Assembly: GCF_023955655.1 (NCBI RefSeq)
Contig: NZ_JAMXHT010000005.1
Coordinates: 435,462-499,461, forward strand
DNA: 64,000 bases
DNA from: Ralstonia soli
GTDB taxonomy: Bacteria > Pseudomonadota > Gammaproteobacteria > Burkholderiales > Burkholderiaceae
Reading direction: 5' to 3'
Shown piece by piece: positions 8,881-16,851 of this stretch (its first letter is position 1; every line of letters starts with the position of its first letter). The notes beneath the pieces are model-generated. The model made no database searches. It was not told where the DNA came from and worked only from the letters and a program-made list of their open reading frames with translations. The position numbers and the translations under genes were made by a program.

Positions 8881-10527
8881 CTACGCCGTCCGCCCACGCA
8901 GGACTTTCTTGTCGATCTTGCCGACGCTGGTTTTCGGAATCTCGGCCACGAACGCGATCCGATCCAGCTCCGGCACGGCGTACTTGCTGATGCGCTTGCC
9001 TTCGACATGCGCAAGCAGGCGCTCGCGGATGGTCTCTGCCTTCAGGCGGCTGCCGGCCTTGCTCACGATGAAAGCCATGGGGCGCTCGCCCCACTTGGCA
9101 TCCGGCACGCCGATCACCGCGCTTTCCAGCACGCCCGGCACTTCGGCAATCAAGCGTTCCACCTCGATGGACGACACCCACTCGCCGCCGGTCTTGATCA
9201 CATCCTTGATGCGATCGACGATCTGAACGAAACCGTCTCGGCCCATCACCGCCACGTCCTGGGTATGCAGGTAGCCACCGGCCCAGAGTTCCTCCGATGC
9301 CGTTGGCTTCTTGAAGTACCCCTTGGTGAGGAACGGGGCGCGCAGGACGATCTCTCCTTGCGCCTTGCCGTCGTGCGGAAGGTCATGCAATTGGTCGTCG
9401 ACGATGCGCAGGTCGACCATCGGCACGGGGCGGCCCGTGGCGCAACGCATACGCACTTCTTCTTGCAGGTTCGCGGGCTTGTATCCGGGCGGCAGCTGCG
9501 CCAGCGCGACCACGGGGCCGGTTTCTGACATGCCGTATCCGGCAAACACGTCGATGCCGCGTGCAAGCGCCGCCTCGCACAGCGCGGGCGAAAGGGCCGA
9601 ACCGCCGATGATGATCTTCCAACCCGAGAGGTCATGCATGCCGCCTTCCGAGGCTTGCAGCAGCATCTGCAGCAGCGTCGGCACGCAGTGCGAGAACGTG
9701 ACCCGTTCCGTGTCGTGCAGCTTGAGCAGCAGATCGGGTGCGTACCGACCCGGCATGACGATCTTCAGCCCCAGTGTGACGGCAATGTAGGGCATGCCCC
9801 AGGCCAGCACGTGGAACATCGGCGTGATGGGCATATAGACGTCTTCCCGGTGCAGCCGCTGTCCGTCGCGTTGCGCGCTCAGGGCCATGGTCGTGGTCAG
9901 CGTGTGCAGGACGATATCGCGGTGGCTGTAGCTCACGCCTTTCGGGTCGCCGGTGGTGCCGGTGGTGTAGAACGTGGCGGCGCGCGTGTGCTCGTCGAAG
10001 TCCGCAAACGCAAAATCGGGCGAGGCCGCGCTCAACAGCGCTTCATACTCGCCCGCCACCGGCAGGCTGGTTTGCGGCGTCCCCTGTCCGTCTTCGATGA
10101 CGACCACTTGGCGCACGCATTGCAGCTCGGTCTGGATCTCTTCCAGCAGCGGAAGGAAGTCGGCGTGCACCAGTACGACTTCGGCGCCGGCATCGTTGAG
10201 CGTGTAGAGAATCTGCTGCGCTGACAGGCGCACGTTCACGGTAAACAGCGTGGCGCCCATCATCGGAATGCCGAAGTAGCTTTCCAGATAGCGATGGCTA
10301 TCCCAGTCCATGACGGCCACGGTGCTGCCGTGCCGAACGCCGAGCGAAGCCAGGGCCGAAGCCAGTCGCCCGATGCGTTGGCGGAACGTGCGGTAGCTGT
10401 AGCGCAATTCGCCCCGGTAGGTGATCTGCTGCTCGCCGTAGAGGTGTTGCGAGTTGCTCAGTAACTGCTTGACGAGCAGCGGATAGGTGTAAGCCGATGG
10501 CGTTGGGGTGATGAGGTTGTCTTGCAT
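8881..10527 (-). CDS. Fatty-acid/acyl-CoA ligase (AMP-forming, AlkK-like)
   Basis: 548-residue adenylate-forming enzyme that activates a carboxylic acid to its CoA thioester through an acyl-AMP. The AMP-binding P-loop is FYTTGTTGDPKGVSYSH, A5 is GYGMSETGP, and the C-terminal motifs DRIKDVIKTGGEWVSS and PKTSVGKID carry the hinge and catalytic lysine. The overall pattern recalls medium-chain ligases such as AlkK, but the substrate is not fixed by sequence. I chose the ATG at 10527; a TTG seven codons earlier (10548) is possible, and neither has a clear ribosome site. It is the last gene of a minus-strand set with hydrolase, DsbA-like and Rieske genes. Confidence 0.9.
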   Translation of the reverse strand: MQDNLITPTPSAYTYPLLVKQLLSNSQHLYGEQQITYRGELRYSYRTFRQRIGRLASALASLGVRHGSTVAVMDWDSHRYLESYFGIPMMGATLFTVNVRLSAQQILYTLNDAGAEVVLVHADFLPLLEEIQTELQCVRQVVVIEDGQGTPQTSLPVAGEYEALLSAASPDFAFADFDEHTRAATFYTTGTTGDPKGVSYSHRDIVLHTLTTTMALSAQRDGQRLHREDVYMPITPMFHVLAWGMPYIAVTLGLKIVMPGRYAPDLLLKLHDTERVTFSHCVPTLLQMLLQASEGGMHDLSGWKIIIGGSALSPALCEAALARGIDVFAGYGMSETGPVVALAQLPPGYKPANLQEEVRMRCATGRPVPMVDLRIVDDQLHDLPHDGKAQGEIVLRAPFLTKGYFKKPTASEELWAGGYLHTQDVAVMGRDGFVQIVDRIKDVIKTGGEWVSSIEVERLIAEVPGVLESAVIGVPDAKWGERPMAFIVSKAGSRLKAETIRERLLAHVEGKRISKYAVPELDRIAFVAEIPKTSVGKIDKKVLRGRTA

Positions 10528-10577
10528 GATGGTTGCGTGCGTCGCCAAGAAAATTCGCGCGGAGGGCGTGCGGTGAA

Positions 10578-10895
10578 CTAGGCCATGTCCGGCAGTTCGA
10601 GGACGATGTCTTCTTCGATCACGTGCACGGGGAACGTCTTCAGGCAGAGGCCGGCGCCCGCTGGCATACAGCCGGTGGCGAGATCAAAACGCAGGCCGTG
10701 CGCGGGGCATTGCAGCACGGTGCCGTTGAGCTGGCCCCCGGCCAGCGAGGCACCGTTATGCGGGCAGCTGTTGTCGATGGCATGGAGCGCGCCTTCGATG
10801 TTGAACAACGCGACGCTGCGGCCATCAATGAAGACGAGCTTGCGTTGACCGGGGGAGAGCTCGCTGATGCGGGCGACAGGGAGGTTGCGTGGCAT
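10578..10895 (-). CDS. Small Rieske [2Fe-2S] ferredoxin
   Basis: About 105 residues forming a single Rieske domain. The cluster ligands are in the spaced pair CPHNG and CPAHG, the classical CxH...CxxH arrangement. This type serves as electron carrier for aromatic-ring or other non-haem oxygenases, but no oxygenase terminal subunit is adjacent; the nearest oxygenase is the TauD-type gene 3 kb upstream, which does not need a Rieske protein. The ATG at 10895 is used; a GTG at 10907 (MRIGMPRN) is an alternative. It lies between a DsbA/FrnE-like gene (24 bases) and the acyl-CoA ligase (50 bases), so co-transcription is likely. Confidence 0.85.
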   Translation of the reverse strand: MPRNLPVARISELSPGQRKLVFIDGRSVALFNIEGALHAIDNSCPHNGASLAGGQLNGTVLQCPAHGLRFDLATGCMPAGAGLCLKTFPVHVIEEDIVLELPDMA

Positions 10896-10919
10896 GCCGA
10901 TACGCACCGATAAGATGGA

Positions 10920-11627
10920 TTACGGAGAGGGTGAAGCGCTCGCCTGCATGGCGTGCTCCATGGCTTGGAGCAGCGACTCCGGCGGGTGTGCGCCGGATAC
11001 CGCGAACGCGGCATTGAAGACGAAGTAGGGCACGCCCGAGATGGCGATCTGCCCGGGCTCCGGTTCCGCGGCTGCGGGTGCGCATGCGGCGATTGCCGGT
11101 CCTTGCGCGCTGTCAAATTCGGCTTCCAGATGCCGCAGTACGTCTTCGTTGCCGATATCGGCGCCTTCCACAAAATAGGCCTGGAACACGCGTTCAATAC
11201 GCTGCGCCAGCGCTTCACCGGAATCGGGGCGTCGGTACTTGTCGATCAGGCTGTGTGCGCGCTGCGTATTCGGCATGACGCCGATGCGTTCGAAGTTGAA
11301 CGCGACACCGGCGGCAAGCCCCGCGTGCCGGACTTGCGCACGCCGGGCGGAAACGGCCTCTGCGCTGCCCAGTCGGCGCACATAAAACGGCTGGTAGGGC
11401 ACGCCTTCGGCAGGGATCTCTGGCAAGAGCCGATACGCATGCCACCGCACGTTCGGCTTCACGTCAGGGTGCCGAGCCGTGAAGGTACTGAGCGCATGCT
11501 TGAGATGGCGCGAGCCAATCCAGCACCACGGACAAATGAAGTCGAAGAAGACGTCGATGGTCAGCGTGGCGTGTTGGACGTCCGAACCGGCATGGCGGTC
11601 GGGCAGCGGCAGGTCAGACGAGCTCAT
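10920..11627 (-). CDS. DsbA family protein, FrnE/2-hydroxychromene-2-carboxylate isomerase-like
   Basis: 235-residue thioredoxin-fold protein of the DSBA family (FrnE branch). The motif DFICPWCWIG carries C32 and C35 in the CxxC position, followed by the long alpha-helical insert typical of the family and the final segment SGVPYFVFN (cis-Pro loop). There is no signal peptide, so it is cytoplasmic, unlike periplasmic DsbA. FrnE-like proteins act as thiol oxidoreductases or glutathione-dependent isomerases; which applies here cannot be told. Its start overlaps the end of the upstream hydrolase by 14 bases, giving a tight operon. Confidence 0.85.
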   Translation of the reverse strand: MSSSDLPLPDRHAGSDVQHATLTIDVFFDFICPWCWIGSRHLKHALSTFTARHPDVKPNVRWHAYRLLPEIPAEGVPYQPFYVRRLGSAEAVSARRAQVRHAGLAAGVAFNFERIGVMPNTQRAHSLIDKYRRPDSGEALAQRIERVFQAYFVEGADIGNEDVLRHLEAEFDSAQGPAIAACAPAAAEPEPGQIAISGVPYFVFNAAFAVSGAHPPESLLQAMEHAMQASASPSP

Positions 11628-12171
11628 GGATCAGCGATTCCGCCATGGGCCAGGGGCCGAATCCCGATGCCGGGTTCAGGTGTCCGACGTCTCCCAGGTC
11701 GACCACGCGGCTGCCCCAGTCTGCTGCCATGCCGAGGACCCGCTCGTAGGACGCCAGCGGATCGTTGCGGCTGGCGGCAACGATGCTCGGAAACGGCAGC
11801 GGCCGGCGCGGGCATGGCAGCCAGCCGTTCTTCTGCAGCGCGTCCAGCGTGGGATAGCCCGAGGGCAATGGCGTTTCAAAATCCGGCGGCGCCGCCAGCA
11901 GCGCGCCGTGAATCTTACGGGCATGTCGTCGTGCCCAATGCACGGTGATCATCACGCCCGCGCTGTGGGCGACCAGGATTACCGGCCCCTCGATGGCTGA
12001 GACTGCCTTGTCCAACGCGGCCACGCGCGCGGCGCAGCTCAGTTTGTCGATCTCCAGCGGCGGCACCGAGTCTGCCTTGGGCAGCTTCGCCTGGAGCAGT
12101 GTTTGCCAATGCTCGGGCACGTGGTCGCGCAGGCCGGGCACCATGAGGATCGTTGGGGAAATCTTGCTCAT
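11614..12171 (-). CDS. RBBP9/YdeN-family alpha/beta hydrolase
   Basis: 185-residue serine hydrolase of the RBBP9/YdeN family, close to the usual length. The N-terminal strand MVPGLRDHVPEHWQ leads to the nucleophile elbow VAHSAGVM (serine in AHSAG). The acid is probably the Asp of ASRNDPLASYER, and the His is in DVGHLNP. Substrates of this family are mostly unknown. It is the first gene of the minus-strand set that continues with the DsbA-like, Rieske and ligase genes, and a strong terminator separates it from the porin gene upstream. Confidence 0.88.
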   Translation of the reverse strand: MSKISPTILMVPGLRDHVPEHWQTLLQAKLPKADSVPPLEIDKLSCAARVAALDKAVSAIEGPVILVAHSAGVMITVHWARRHARKIHGALLAAPPDFETPLPSGYPTLDALQKNGWLPCPRRPLPFPSIVAASRNDPLASYERVLGMAADWGSRVVDLGDVGHLNPASGFGPWPMAESLIHELV

Positions 12172-12192
12172 CGTCGTGGATCAGGCTGGGGA

Positions 12193-12222
12193 GAAAAAAA
12201 AGCGAGGAGGTCGCCCTCCTCG
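12193..12222 (-). terminator. Intrinsic terminator of the porin operon
   Basis: Read on the minus strand, an 8-bp perfect stem CGAGGAGG/CCTCCTCG with a 4-base loop (12203-12222) is followed by a run of eight T residues (the A run at 12194-12201). It lies 58 bases after the porin stop and just before the hydrolase start. It therefore ends the catabolic operon and isolates the downstream four-gene set. Confidence 0.85.
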
Positions 12223-12279
12223 AATGCCGACCGGGGAGACGGCGGAGTCCGCCTCCCGTGGTGCTTTGGTATCGGCCGC

Positions 12280-13422
12280 TCAGAACTTGTGGCGGATACC
12301 CGCTGCGACGCCGACCATGCTCGTCTTGCCCGCCGCCAGGCCGTAGCCGGTGGCATTGAGGTCGACCGTGGCCTGGTCCAGTGCCAGGCCCGCGTTGCGC
12401 GCGTAGGCGGTCGACAGATACAGGTCGGTGCGCTTGGAGAGGGTGTAGTCCGCAATGAAGGCGATCTGCCACGGGTTGGGCTGGGTGGAGGGCGCACTGT
12501 TGATCGTCTTGATCTTCTGATACGAATACTCGAGCGAGAGCATTACCGCATTCGTCGCCTGGTAGTTCATGCCGGCCCAGTAGTAGTCGTCACGCAGCGC
12601 CACCGAGCCGTTGACGTTCTTGTTCTGTCCCCAGCGATAGCCGCCCATGACCTTGACCCTGTCGCCGAGCAGATAGCTGCCGGCCAGGGCCGCCTTGCGC
12701 ACCGTGCCCGAGCTGAAGGCGCCGCCGCCCAGTGCTGCGCTGGGGTTGTACTGGTCATACGCGAGCGTGGCGCCGAGCGGGCCGGCTGCATAGGCAACGC
12801 CTGCGCCGTAACCGCTGTCGCGCCGAGCCTGGCCCGGTACTTCACCGTTGCCGCCGCCGGTCGGGTTGGCGCTCGGTGCGCCGGTGCCGAACGACCAATG
12901 TGCCTGCGCCGTGACTGGCCCGAACGTGCCCGTATACATTGCCGTGTTGTCGGAGCGGAAGTTGACGCCGGTCTGCACTGCAGCGGGTTCGTATTGGGTG
13001 GAATACGCCATCGGCTCGAAGTTGGCCAGCATCTGGAACAGCGTCGTGTACTGGCGGCCGAAGGTGAGTTGGCCCATCGTGCTGCTCTTCAGGCCCACAT
13101 AGGCCTGGCGCCCGAACAGGCGCCCGCCTTGCTGCGATTGCCCGGTGTCGCTGGCAAAGCCGCTTTCCAGCACGAAGAGCGCGCTCAGGCCGCCACCCAG
13201 GTCTTCCACGCCGCGCAAGCCCCAGCGCGAGCCGGACAGGCCGCCGCTCTGCATGGACACACGGTTGCCTGAACTGCCCGGCGTGGCGCCCGGCAGGTTG
13301 GTGGCGTATTCAATGTTGGTATCCACCACGCCGTACAGCGTCACGTTCGATTGCGCGCAGGCCGCGCCGGCGCAGGCCAGCAGTGCGATCGGCGCAATGG
13401 GGGCGATGTGCTTGCTCTTCAT
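12280..13422 (-). CDS. Gram-negative porin (OmpC-like, beta-proteobacterial type)
   Basis: 380-residue general porin. A signal peptide (MKSKHIAPIAPIALLACAGAACA, given here as two parts: charged start and hydrophobic core) is cut before QSNVTLYGVVD, the hallmark mature start of this family. The C-terminus ends in Phe (GIRHKF), as required for outer-membrane assembly. Internal landmarks are SRWGLRGVEDLGGGL, FGRQAYVGL and RQYTTLF. It is last in the operon BKACE-MFS-quinone oxidoreductase-TauD-porin, so it probably admits the substrate of that pathway. A strong terminator follows. Confidence 0.93.
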   Translation of the reverse strand: MKSKHIAPIAPIALLACAGAACAQSNVTLYGVVDTNIEYATNLPGATPGSSGNRVSMQSGGLSGSRWGLRGVEDLGGGLSALFVLESGFASDTGQSQQGGRLFGRQAYVGLKSSTMGQLTFGRQYTTLFQMLANFEPMAYSTQYEPAAVQTGVNFRSDNTAMYTGTFGPVTAQAHWSFGTGAPSANPTGGGNGEVPGQARRDSGYGAGVAYAAGPLGATLAYDQYNPSAALGGGAFSSGTVRKAALAGSYLLGDRVKVMGGYRWGQNKNVNGSVALRDDYYWAGMNYQATNAVMLSLEYSYQKIKTINSAPSTQPNPWQIAFIADYTLSKRTDLYLSTAYARNAGLALDQATVDLNATGYGLAAGKTSMVGVAAGIRHKF

Positions 13423-13477
13423 GTTGCAGGTCTCCTCTTGGTGTTGTTGCCGCGGGATCGATGTGTCCCGACGATCG

Positions 13478-14326
13478 TTAAAACGGCTTGCTGCCGATGA
13501 TGCCGGCGCGCTCCATCTTGCGATGGCAGGGCGCGTAGTCCATGACCGCGTAGTGCTGCGTGGCGGTGTTGTCCCAGATGGCCACGCTATTCGGCTTCCA
13601 GCGCCAGCGCACCTGGTATTCAGGAATGTACGCTTGGCTGATCAGGTAGCGCAGCAGGTCCGCTGCGCCGCCCGTAGCGTCTTGACCGTAGCGCACGCGT
13701 GCGGGCGTGTGGTAGTTCGTGAAGTGCGTGGTGAAGCCGTTCACGTACAGCACCTTCTCGCCGGTCTCGGGGTGGGTGCGCACCACGGGGTGTTCGGGGT
13801 CGGGGTATTGCGCCTTGAGCGCGAGACGCTTCTCGATCGGCATCGCGGCGCCGAAGCTCGATTCGATGCTGTGGCGCGCGCGCAGGTCGGCAATCTCGTG
13901 CTTCACGTCGTCGGGCAGCTTTTCGTAGGCGAGGGCCATGTTGGCCCACATGGTGTCGCCGCCCACGGACGGGCATTCCACGCAGCGCAGCACGGCGCCG
14001 AACTGCGGCGCTTCGCGCCACGTGGTGTCGGAGTGCCAGCAGTTTTCGTAGCGGTCGTTCGGCTGTTCAGGCGTCTTGTAGATGCGCACGAGGCCGGGGT
14101 GCTCGGGGTCGCTGCCGGCCACGGGGTGGTCTTCCAGATCGCCAAAGCGGCGGGCGAAGGCGACATGCTGCGCACGGCTCAATTCCTGATCGCGCAAGAA
14201 GACCACGCGATGCTTGAGCAGCGCGGCGCGGATCTCCGCAAACAGGTCGTCGCTCTGCACCGCGTCGGCCAGTTGCACGCCGATCAGCTCTGCACCGAGT
14301 GCGTTGGTCAGTGGTTCGATACGCAT
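13478..14326 (-). CDS. TauD/TfdA-family 2-oxoglutarate-dependent dioxygenase
   Basis: 282-residue non-haem Fe(II)/2-oxoglutarate dioxygenase. The iron facial triad is H98-x-D100 (CWHSDTTW) and H258 (TATQHYAVMDY); the 2-oxoglutarate-binding Arg is in HRKMERAGI near residues 269-273. The length and the C-terminal WDN motif fit TauD/TfdA/AtsK. These enzymes hydroxylate next to a hetero-atom and release sulfite, glyoxylate or similar fragments. The substrate here is unknown: no sulfonate ABC transporter is adjacent, so taurine should not be assumed. It lies 9 bases after the quinone oxidoreductase gene and upstream of the porin. Confidence 0.92.
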   Translation of the reverse strand: MRIEPLTNALGAELIGVQLADAVQSDDLFAEIRAALLKHRVVFLRDQELSRAQHVAFARRFGDLEDHPVAGSDPEHPGLVRIYKTPEQPNDRYENCWHSDTTWREAPQFGAVLRCVECPSVGGDTMWANMALAYEKLPDDVKHEIADLRARHSIESSFGAAMPIEKRLALKAQYPDPEHPVVRTHPETGEKVLYVNGFTTHFTNYHTPARVRYGQDATGGAADLLRYLISQAYIPEYQVRWRWKPNSVAIWDNTATQHYAVMDYAPCHRKMERAGIIGSKPF

Positions 14327-14335
14327 GGCGGTGCC

Positions 14336-15316
14336 TCAGATGACGAAGACGGACGAGCCCGTCGTCTTGCGCGATTCCAGATCGCGGTGCGCCTGCACGG
14401 CCTCTTCGAGTGCGTAGCGCTGGTGGATCTCGATCCGGATGCGGCCTGCTGCGACGTGGTCGAACAGCTCGCCGGCAAGTTCTGCCTTCTCAGCCGGATC
14501 GGCGATGTAGTCCGCCAGGGCAGGGCGCGTCAAATAGAGCGAGCCCTTGCGCGCCAGCAGTTGCGGATCGAACGGCGGGATCGGGCCCGAGGCCGTGCCC
14601 ACGCACACCATCAGCCCGCGCCGCTTGAGCGAATCCAGCGAGGCGTCGAAGGTGCTCTTGCCCACGCTGTCGAACACCACGTTCACGCCCACGCCGTCGG
14701 TCAGCTCGCGCACGCGCTTTGCGACGTCTTCCTGCGCGTAGTTGATGACGTGGTCGCAGCCATGCGCGCGGGCGATGTCCGCCTTGGCTTCGCTCGATAC
14801 GGTGCCGATCACCGTCAGGCCGAGCAGCTTGGCCCACTGCGAGACGATGAGCCCCACGCCGCCCGCCGCTGCGTGCAGCAGCACCGTGTCGCCCTTGGCA
14901 AACGGATAGATGCGGCGCAGCAGGTAGGCCGAGGTCAGGCCGCGCATGGTCATGGCGGCTGCGGTTTCGCAGGCAATGGCATCCGGCAGCTTGATGAGCG
15001 GGGCGGCGGGAATCAGCCGCTCGGTGCTGTACGCACCCAGCGTGTTGATGAAGCCGGTGTAGGTGACGCGGTCCCCTTCGGCGACATTGGTGACGCCATC
15101 GCCCACGGCCTCGACGATGCCGGCGGCTTCAACGCCCATGCCAGCGGGCAGCGGCACAGGATACAAGCCGGAGCGGAAGTACGTATCGGCAAAGTTCAGG
15201 CCCACGGCCTCGTGGCGCAAGCGGACCTGGCCGGGGCCCGGTCGTCCGACTTCAACGGTCTCGCAACGCAAGACTTCGGGGCCGCCGGTTTCGTGAAAGC
15301 GGACTGCGGTTGCCAT
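14336..15316 (-). CDS. Zinc-free NADPH:quinone oxidoreductase (MDR family)
   Basis: 326-residue medium-chain dehydrogenase/reductase of the quinone oxidoreductase (Qor) type. The N-terminal catalytic domain has the segment VGLNFADTYFRSGLYP; the Rossmann fold has HAAAGGVGLIVSQWAKLLG; GVNVVFDSVGKSTFD follows. The zinc-binding cysteines of alcohol dehydrogenases are absent. The start ATG at 15316 has GGAG 8 bases ahead; in-frame codons further upstream (to 15571) do not look coding. It reduces quinones or activated alkenes with NADPH. In this operon it may act on an enone intermediate, which is inference. Confidence 0.9.
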   Translation of the reverse strand: MATAVRFHETGGPEVLRCETVEVGRPGPGQVRLRHEAVGLNFADTYFRSGLYPVPLPAGMGVEAAGIVEAVGDGVTNVAEGDRVTYTGFINTLGAYSTERLIPAAPLIKLPDAIACETAAAMTMRGLTSAYLLRRIYPFAKGDTVLLHAAAGGVGLIVSQWAKLLGLTVIGTVSSEAKADIARAHGCDHVINYAQEDVAKRVRELTDGVGVNVVFDSVGKSTFDASLDSLKRRGLMVCVGTASGPIPPFDPQLLARKGSLYLTRPALADYIADPAEKAELAGELFDHVAAGRIRIEIHQRYALEEAVQAHRDLESRKTTGSSVFVI

Positions 15317-15348
15317 GTGTGTCTCCAGTGTCAGCAATGTTTTGGGGT

Positions 15349-15423
15349 GCGCGCCGCCTGCGTGGCCACAAGGTGAGCCACGTTCAAAGCGGAGAGGGAG
15401 GGGTGCCTTGGACGGCGGCGCGC
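15349..15423. repeat. Nested inverted repeat between quinone oxidoreductase and MFS genes
   Basis: Outer perfect 10-bp arms GCGCGCCGCC (15349-15358) and GGCGGCGCGC (15414-15423) enclose an inner 6-bp hairpin CGTGGC (15361-15366) / GCCACG (15377-15382). The structure lies inside the minus-strand operon in the 127-bp gap upstream of the quinone oxidoreductase. There is no T run, so it is not an ordinary terminator. It could stabilise or process the mRNA, or be a small mobile repeat. Confidence 0.6.
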
Positions 15424-15443
15424 GGTTAAGCGGAATCAGGCGG

Positions 15444-16781
15444 TCATGCAGAGGCCACGGCAGGCGGTGTGCCGGTGGGCGCTGCATCCAGCGACACGTC
15501 GGCGACGCGCTTGAGCTCGGTTTCATAGCTGCGTGCCGCCAGCAGCATGCAGGCCGCCGCGGCCACGCCAAAGAGCGGCATCACCGCCAGCGCGGTCTGC
15601 AGGCCCCACGCGTCGGACAGTGCTCCGCCCACGAACGGACCGATGGCCAGCCCGAAGAGGTTCTGGAACAGCGACAGCACTGCGGCTCCGGTCGAGCGCA
15701 CGCCCGGGTGGATCACGTCAAACACCACGCTCGATGCCGGTGCCACCGTGCACGTCATCAGAAAGCCGCCAAAGGCGATCAGCAGGAACTGTTGATTGGC
15801 CGGCATGGTGGTGCCGAAGGCCGTCATGAACACAAGCAGCGTGACGATGGTCAGCGCCGCCACCACGAGCAGCCGGTTGCGTTGACGGCGCGCGGCCACC
15901 ACGTCTGCCACCACGCCCCACACGAAGGCGCCGAGCGCGCCGCACAGCACCACCAGTGCTGCCTGCATGGCTGCACGGTCCGGGGGCGTGCCGTGATAGC
16001 GGTTCAGATAACTCGGCAGCCACGACCAGATGGTCGACACGACGATCAACTGGAACGCCGCGCCCAGGCACGTCCACCACAGCGTGCGGGAGCCGGTGAG
16101 CGCCGTCACCACGCGCTGCAGGGCCGAGCCCGCCGTCTGGCGAGCCTGCTCGTATGGCGCCATCGCCACGGTCTTGTAGTCCGGCACGAACACGTAGAGC
16201 AGCGCCAGCACCAGCCCCGGCACGCCCACCACACCAAAGGCTGCCTGCCAGCCCCAATGCGAGGCAATCACGCCGCCGAGCAGCACGCCCAGCACCGCCC
16301 CGACCGAACCGGCCGCAAAGAACGCGCCCATCAACGTGGCACGCAGGCGCTTGGGGAAAAGACTGGCGATGAGCGCCGCACCCACGGAGCCATAGCCGGT
16401 TTCACCCACGCCAACGATGGCACGCGCCGTGAACAGTTGCGCGTAATTGCGCGTGAACATGCACGAGATGGTGGCCAGGCTCCACACCGTCGCCATGACG
16501 ACGATGCTCTTGACGCGGCTGAAGCGGTCGGCCAGCAGCGCCACCGGCAAGCCGCCCACCGCCACCACAATCGAGATGACGGAGACCAGCGCGCCCAGCT
16601 GCTTGTCCGACAGCGCCCAGGCCGCTTTCAGATGCGGGAACAGCGACACGATGACTTGCCGATCGATGTAGTCGAACAGCATCAGCGCAAAGGTCATCGC
16701 AAACGCAAACCACGCCTGGGGTCGGCTGACGAGGTAGCCGTCGTGGTGGTCTGCGCGCAGGTCGGCAGCATGCAGATTCAT
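15444..16781 (-). CDS. MFS transporter (anion/aromatic-acid type) of the BKACE cluster
   Basis: 445-residue major facilitator with about 12 membrane helices. Helix 1 ends in the motif FDYIDRQV and the loop 2-3 signature is LLADRFSRVKS. The sequence resembles the ACS/hexuronate branch that imports organic anions. It lies in the minus-strand operon between BKACE and the quinone oxidoreductase and probably imports the substrate that the porin admits; the compound is unknown. The hydrophilic N-terminus (residues 1-20) and C-terminal tail (PTGTPPAVASA) are cytoplasmic. Confidence 0.9.
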   Translation of the reverse strand: MNLHAADLRADHHDGYLVSRPQAWFAFAMTFALMLFDYIDRQVIVSLFPHLKAAWALSDKQLGALVSVISIVVAVGGLPVALLADRFSRVKSIVVMATVWSLATISCMFTRNYAQLFTARAIVGVGETGYGSVGAALIASLFPKRLRATLMGAFFAAGSVGAVLGVLLGGVIASHWGWQAAFGVVGVPGLVLALLYVFVPDYKTVAMAPYEQARQTAGSALQRVVTALTGSRTLWWTCLGAAFQLIVVSTIWSWLPSYLNRYHGTPPDRAAMQAALVVLCGALGAFVWGVVADVVAARRQRNRLLVVAALTIVTLLVFMTAFGTTMPANQQFLLIAFGGFLMTCTVAPASSVVFDVIHPGVRSTGAAVLSLFQNLFGLAIGPFVGGALSDAWGLQTALAVMPLFGVAAAACMLLAARSYETELKRVADVSLDAAPTGTPPAVASA

Positions 16782-16795
16782 GGTTGTCTCCGAGT

Positions 16796-16820
16796 GGCGG
16801 CGCTTGCGTTGAGCGCCGCC
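16796..16820 (-). repeat. Strong hairpin between BKACE and MFS genes
   Basis: Perfect 9-bp arms GGCGGCGCT (16796-16804) and AGCGCCGCC (16812-16820) with a 7-base loop. It lies in the 70-bp gap between the first and second genes of the minus-strand operon. Without a T run it may act as an mRNA stabiliser or processing site that gives a different dose of BKACE from the downstream genes. Confidence 0.55.
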
Positions 16821-16851
16821 TGTGTTGGGCCCGGTGAAGCTCGCTTGTAGT

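Noticed and set aside
13478..14326. Assignment of the dioxygenase as taurine dioxygenase (tauD)
   Set aside because: The iron and 2-oxoglutarate motifs are shared by the whole TauD/TfdA family, and no taurine transport genes are adjacent.
13145..15376. 743-codon plus-strand frame over porin, TauD and quinone oxidoreductase genes
   Set aside because: Runs antisense across three well-supported genes and has shadow-type composition.
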